35,448 nucleotides of DNA from Clostridia bacterium (GTDB lineage: Bacteria; Bacillota; Clostridia; UMGS1810). The stretch covers positions 1 through 35,448 of the forward strand of contig JAFVUE010000006.1 in NCBI GenBank assembly GCA_017502845.1, given 5' to 3'. This document shows, one piece after another, positions 32,844 to 35,448 of this stretch. The notes beneath the pieces were generated by a model. The model was not told the origin of the DNA. It did not search any database and was given only the letters and a program-made list of their open reading frames with translations. Both the position numbers and the translations under genes were made by a program. Position 1 is the stretch's first letter, and every line of letters starts with the position of its first letter.

Positions 32844-34115
32844 ATGAAAATTGATACAAAACTTCTGCACGAAGGTTACAAACCATCAAAGGGCGATCCC
32901 AGACAGATGCCCGTATACCAGAGCACCACATTCAAGTACGACACAAGCGACGAGATGGGCAAACTCTTTGACCTTGAGGCAGATGGTTATTTCTATACAC
33001 GACTGCAGAATCCCACAAACGATATGGTTGCCGCAAGAATCTGCTCACTTGAAGGTGGTGTTGCCGCTATGCTCACATCTTCAGGTCAGGCGGCTAACTT
33101 CTATGCAATATTCAACATCTGTGAATCAGGCGACCACTTTATCGCTTCATCTGCTATCTACGGTGGAACATACAACCTCTTCGGAGTTACTATGAAGAAG
33201 ATGGGAATCGAGTGCACATTCGTTGACCAGAATCTCCCCGAAGAAGAACTTGCAAAATACTTCAAACCCAACACAAAGGCGGTGTTCGGTGAGACTGTTA
33301 CAAATCCCACAGTATCAGTTCTTGACCTTGAGAAGTTTGCGCGTCTTGCACATTCTCACGGTGTTCCTTTCATCGTTGACAACACATTTGCAACTCCTGT
33401 AAATTGCCGTCCCTTTGAATGGGGTGCAGACATCGTTACACACTCTACAACAAAATACATGGACGGTCATGCAGTAGGTGTTGGTGGCTGCATCGTAGAC
33501 AGTGGCAACTTTGACTGGATGGCTCACGCTGACAAATATCCCGGTCTCACAACTCCCGATGATTCATATCACGGAATCACTTATGCAGAGAAATTCGGCA
33601 AGGGTGCATACATCACAAAGGCAACTGCACAGCTTATGAGAGATTTTGGTTCTATTCAGTCTCCCCAGAATGCTTTTTACCTGAACCTCGGTCTTGAAAC
33701 ACTTTCACTCCGTATGGCAAGACATTGCAGCAATGCCCAGGCAGTCGCAGAGTTTCTCAACGCAAACGACAAGATCGCATGGGTACACTATTCAGGTCTT
33801 GAAAACGACGAGTACCACGAACTTGCAAAGAAATATCTTCCCAACGGTTCCTGCGGTGTTCTCTGCTTCGGTGTTAAAGGCGGAAGAGAAGCATCTATCA
33901 AGTTTATGGACAGCTTAAAAGTTGCCTCTATTGCTACTCACGTTGCTGACTCCAAGACTTGTCTCCTCCACCCTGCAAGTCATACTCACAGACAGTTGAC
34001 TGACGAGCAACTTATCGAGGCGGGTATTTCCCCCGATCTCATCAGATTCTCCTGCGGGATTGAAGATACACAGGACATCATTGACGATATCAAACAGGCA
34101 CTCGACCAGATTTGA
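32844..34115 (+). CDS. metY: O-acetylhomoserine sulfhydrylase
   Basis: PLP enzyme of the Cys/Met metabolism family that makes homocysteine from O-acetylhomoserine and sulfide. The 423 residues have the family landmarks: YTRLQNPTND near the start, SSGQAANF, VDNTFATPVNCRPFEWGADIVTHSTTKY with the PLP lysine at about 204, and DSKTCLLHPASHTHRQLTDEQL near the end. The large insert after GGCIVDSGNF is typical of MetY rather than MetB/MetC. The ATG at 32844 has GGAGG eight bases upstream; a TTG at 32826 in the track of the frame is rejected. A cysteine synthase side activity is common in this group. Confidence 0.93.
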   Translation: MKIDTKLLHEGYKPSKGDPRQMPVYQSTTFKYDTSDEMGKLFDLEADGYFYTRLQNPTNDMVAARICSLEGGVAAMLTSSGQAANFYAIFNICESGDHFIASSAIYGGTYNLFGVTMKKMGIECTFVDQNLPEEELAKYFKPNTKAVFGETVTNPTVSVLDLEKFARLAHSHGVPFIVDNTFATPVNCRPFEWGADIVTHSTTKYMDGHAVGVGGCIVDSGNFDWMAHADKYPGLTTPDDSYHGITYAEKFGKGAYITKATAQLMRDFGSIQSPQNAFYLNLGLETLSLRMARHCSNAQAVAEFLNANDKIAWVHYSGLENDEYHELAKKYLPNGSCGVLCFGVKGGREASIKFMDSLKVASIATHVADSKTCLLHPASHTHRQLTDEQLIEAGISPDLIRFSCGIEDTQDIIDDIKQALDQI

Positions 34116-34147
34116 TGAAATAATTTGAAAAATCTTGAAAAAAAGGT

Positions 34148-34176
34148 TTGACATACCGTATTTGTTGTGGTATACT
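34148..34176 (+). promoter_or_regulatory. Promoter of the rplU-prp-rpmA operon
   Basis: TTGACA (34148-34153), a 17-base spacer and TATACT (34171-34176) form a strong sigma-A promoter just before the L21 leader. Confidence 0.85.
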
Positions 34177-34180
34177 TGTA

Positions 34181-34250
34181 CGGTAACCGCATGGATTGGG
34201 TTCGGAAATCTCATATAATGAGTACCCATTTTCAGCGAGATTGGTTAGGG
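34181..34250 (+). promoter_or_regulatory. Ribosomal protein L21 leader
   Basis: The transcript leader between promoter and rplU folds with TAACC (34184-34188) pairing with GGTTA (34243-34247) and TGGGT (34197-34201) with ACCCA (34224-34228) inside it. Position and shape fit the Firmicutes L21 leader, where L21 protein is thought to bind its own mRNA and repress the operon. Recognised by context and pairing only. Confidence 0.65.
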
Positions 34251-34261
34251 AGGTGCAAAAG

Positions 34262-34570
34262 ATGTACGCTATTATTGAAACAGGCGGCAAACAGTACAAA
34301 GTATCTGAGGGTGATGTTGTTTACATCGAGAAACTCGCAGTTGCTGAAGGTGATGCTGTTAAGTTTGACAAGGTTTTAGCTGTTGGCGGTGAGAAAGCCG
34401 TTATCGGTACACCTGTTGTTGACGGTGCCAGTGTTGACGCAAAAGTTTTGGCTCAGGGCAAGGGCAAGAAAGTTATCGTTTTCAAGTATAAGCCCAAAAA
34501 AGGTTCCAAGTCAAAGCAGGGCCACAGACAGCCCTTTACAAAAGTTCAGATCGAAAAGATCAACGCGTAA
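34262..34570 (+). CDS. rplU: 50S ribosomal protein L21
   Basis: Ribosomal protein binding 23S rRNA. The 102 residues are full length, with [14 protein letters not shown] at the N-terminus and [28 protein letters not shown] at the C-terminus, both highly conserved. ATG at 34262 with GGGAGG about eight bases upstream; an earlier in-frame ATG at 34196 lies in the leader and is rejected. First gene of rplU-prp-rpmA. Confidence 0.97.
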   Translation: MYAIIETGGKQYKVSEGDVVYIEKLAVAEGDAVKFDKVLAVGGEKAVIGTPVVDGASVDAKVLAQGKGKKVIVFKYKPKKGSKSKQGHRQPFTKVQIEKINA

Positions 34571-34573
34571 TCT

Positions 34574-34900
34574 ATGATTAAGGTTGAACTTAAAACAAAA
34601 AGCGGTAATATTGTAAGCGGTACTATCTCGGGACATGCTGAGTTTGCTGAATCAAACGACATTGTGTGTGCATCCGTATCTGCTGTATCATTTGCAATAC
34701 TTAACGGCATAGAAAATGTTTTGAATATCCCCTTTGGTTACGAAACCAGAGACGGATACCTCTACTTCACAATGCCTGATGATTTAGATCCGCTTAAAGC
34801 AGATAAAGTAAGCGATATGCTTGAAACTCTTTATCTCTATCTTATTGAACTTGAAAATCAGTACAAAGAAAATATCAAGGTTACCAAAACGGAGGTGTAA
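34574..34900 (+). CDS. prp: Ribosomal-processing cysteine protease Prp
   Basis: Cysteine protease that removes the N-terminal extension of ribosomal protein L27 in Firmicutes and relatives. The catalytic pair is visible: His21 in SGHAEFAESNDIVCAS and Cys32 in the same segment. The 108 residues and the position between rplU and rpmA are diagnostic (formerly YsxB/DUF464). No good ribosome binding site is seen three bases after rplU, so translational coupling is likely. Confidence 0.95.
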   Translation: MIKVELKTKSGNIVSGTISGHAEFAESNDIVCASVSAVSFAILNGIENVLNIPFGYETRDGYLYFTMPDDLDPLKADKVSDMLETLYLYLIELENQYKENIKVTKTEV

Positions 34901-34903
34901 CGA

Positions 34904-35188
34904 ATGTTTAAGTTAGATTTACAGCTCTTTGCTCATAAAAAGGGTATGGGTTCTACAAAGAACGGCCGCGACAGTGAGTCAAAACGTCTTGGCGCTAAGA
35001 AAGGCGACGGTCAGTATGTAGTAGCCGGTAACATCCTGGTAAGACAGCGTGGTACAAAAATTCACCCCGGTGTGAATGTTAAGAGAGGCAGCGACGATAC
35101 TCTCTTCGCCCTTGTTGATGGCAAAGTTAAATTTGAAAGACTGGGACGCGACAAAAAACAGGTTAGCGTTTACGAAGTCGTACAATAA
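34904..35188 (+). CDS. rpmA: 50S ribosomal protein L27 with cleavable N-terminus
   Basis: Ribosomal protein whose N-terminus reaches the peptidyl-transferase centre. The 94 residues begin [20 protein letters not shown]: a nine-residue extension ending LQLF precedes AHKKG, matching the site that Prp cuts in Staphylococcus aureus (after LNLQFF). GGAGGTG lies six bases before the ATG. prp immediately upstream completes the pair. The C-terminal [18 protein letters not shown] is conserved. Confidence 0.97.
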   Translation: MFKLDLQLFAHKKGMGSTKNGRDSESKRLGAKKGDGQYVVAGNILVRQRGTKIHPGVNVKRGSDDTLFALVDGKVKFERLGRDKKQVSVYEVVQ

Positions 35189-35203
35189 TCAATTTTGTTT
35201 ATT

Positions 35204-35234
35204 AAACTCCCGGATTTAACCTGTCCGGGAGTTT
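35204..35234 (+). terminator. Terminator of the rplU operon
   Basis: AAACTCCCGGA (35204-35214) pairs with TCCGGGAGTTT (35224-35234), an 11-pair GC-rich stem followed by a broken T-tract (TGATTTTT). It lies 15 bases after rpmA. Confidence 0.88.
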
Positions 35235-35285
35235 TGATTTTTGCATACAATATATCTTAGCCGAAAGAGAATAATCCGAACCACG

Positions 35286-35448
35286 ATTTTCAAAGGCGGA
35301 TTTTCGATTTCGCTTTGTTAAAATACTCGGTAATCCGTCAAGGATTACCTGCGTTTTTGCCTCGTGCAACCAAAAATCCGCACTTTGAAAATTCCTTGAC
35401 CTTAAACGGATGGAATTTTGAGGAGATTTTGGCGCAGAAGACGCCGCA
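35286..35448 (-). repeat. Second inverted-repeat element, core copy 2, cut by window edge
   Basis: Arms 35286-35304 (ATTTTCAAAGGCGGATTTT) and 35372-35392 are near-perfect inverted copies. Between them, on the minus strand, lies the core 35313-35365, matching 11669-11721. Inside the core GGTAATCC (35329-35336) and GGATTACC (35342-35349) form a perfect 8-pair hairpin with loop GTCAA (TTGAC on the minus strand). Beyond the arms, 35393-35448 holds another TTGAC and a GGCG/CGCC hairpin and runs to the window end, so the full element is not seen. Confidence 0.75.

Noticed and set aside
1-35448. A defence system, toxin-antitoxin pair, biosynthetic cluster or phage region
   Set aside because: Every long reading frame fits a housekeeping or metabolic family or a conserved unknown; no cluster of unknown genes is present.

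Overview
The window looks like a chromosomal segment of a low-GC, Gram-positive, spore-forming anaerobe of the class Clostridia, probably a gut member near the Oscillospirales (inference). The reasons are AGGAGG-type ribosome binding sites, TTGACA-N17-TATAAT promoters, the sporulation protein YtfJ/GerW, an L27 with a cleavable N-terminus next to its protease Prp, a biotin-dependent Na+-pumping decarboxylase, and a pyrophosphate-type phosphofructokinase. No rRNA, tRNA, CRISPR array, prophage, transposase or defence system was seen. Almost all genes are core metabolism or housekeeping.

Layout. (1) 1-4518, minus strand: hslO (Hsp33), then a four-gene cluster (gamma, biotin carrier, beta, alpha) for a sodium-translocating oxaloacetate-type decarboxylase. 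(2) 4693-11418, minus strand: a likely operon reading lysA, M50 protease, scpA, scpB, DUF2953, ytfJ, a D-Ala-D-Ala carboxypeptidase, rluB and a GNAT-like gene, driven by a consensus promoter before lysA. The order recalls the lysA/scpAB/dacB/rluB neighbourhood of Bacillus subtilis. (3) 11482-11794: a structured non-coding inverted-repeat element between lysA and fucI. (4) 11808-17144: L-fucose isomerase with a divergent AraC regulator, and a Ca2+-type P-ATPase. (5) 17217-19669: consensus promoter, TPP riboswitch with terminator, then thiM-thiE-thiD for thiamine precursor salvage. (6) 19686-26266: prmC and a DUF1385 membrane protein, a TrkH/TrkA potassium uptake pair, rarA and glyA. (7) 26361-34115, plus strand: comEC, holA, a CpXC-like protein, PPi-type phosphofructokinase, a GHL10 family secreted hydrolase and an O-acetylhomoserine sulfhydrylase, closely spaced behind a perfect promoter. 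(8) 34148-35234: promoter, L21 leader, rplU-prp-rpmA and terminator. (9) 35286-35448: a second inverted-repeat element, cut by the window edge.

The most unusual signal is non-coding. The elements at 11482-11794 and 35286-35448 share a 53-base core (11669-11721 plus; 35313-35365 minus) that sits inside a larger inverted repeat and carries a small hairpin with a TTGAC-type loop. This looks like a dispersed structured repeat family or MITE/RNA element. Other points of note are a ComEC whose metallo-beta-lactamase domain has lost its metal ligands, a readable terminator/antiterminator switch behind the TPP riboswitch, and a hairpin that covers the ribosome binding site of the carboxypeptidase gene.

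All assignments come from reading the sequence and from knowledge of the families. No database search was run.
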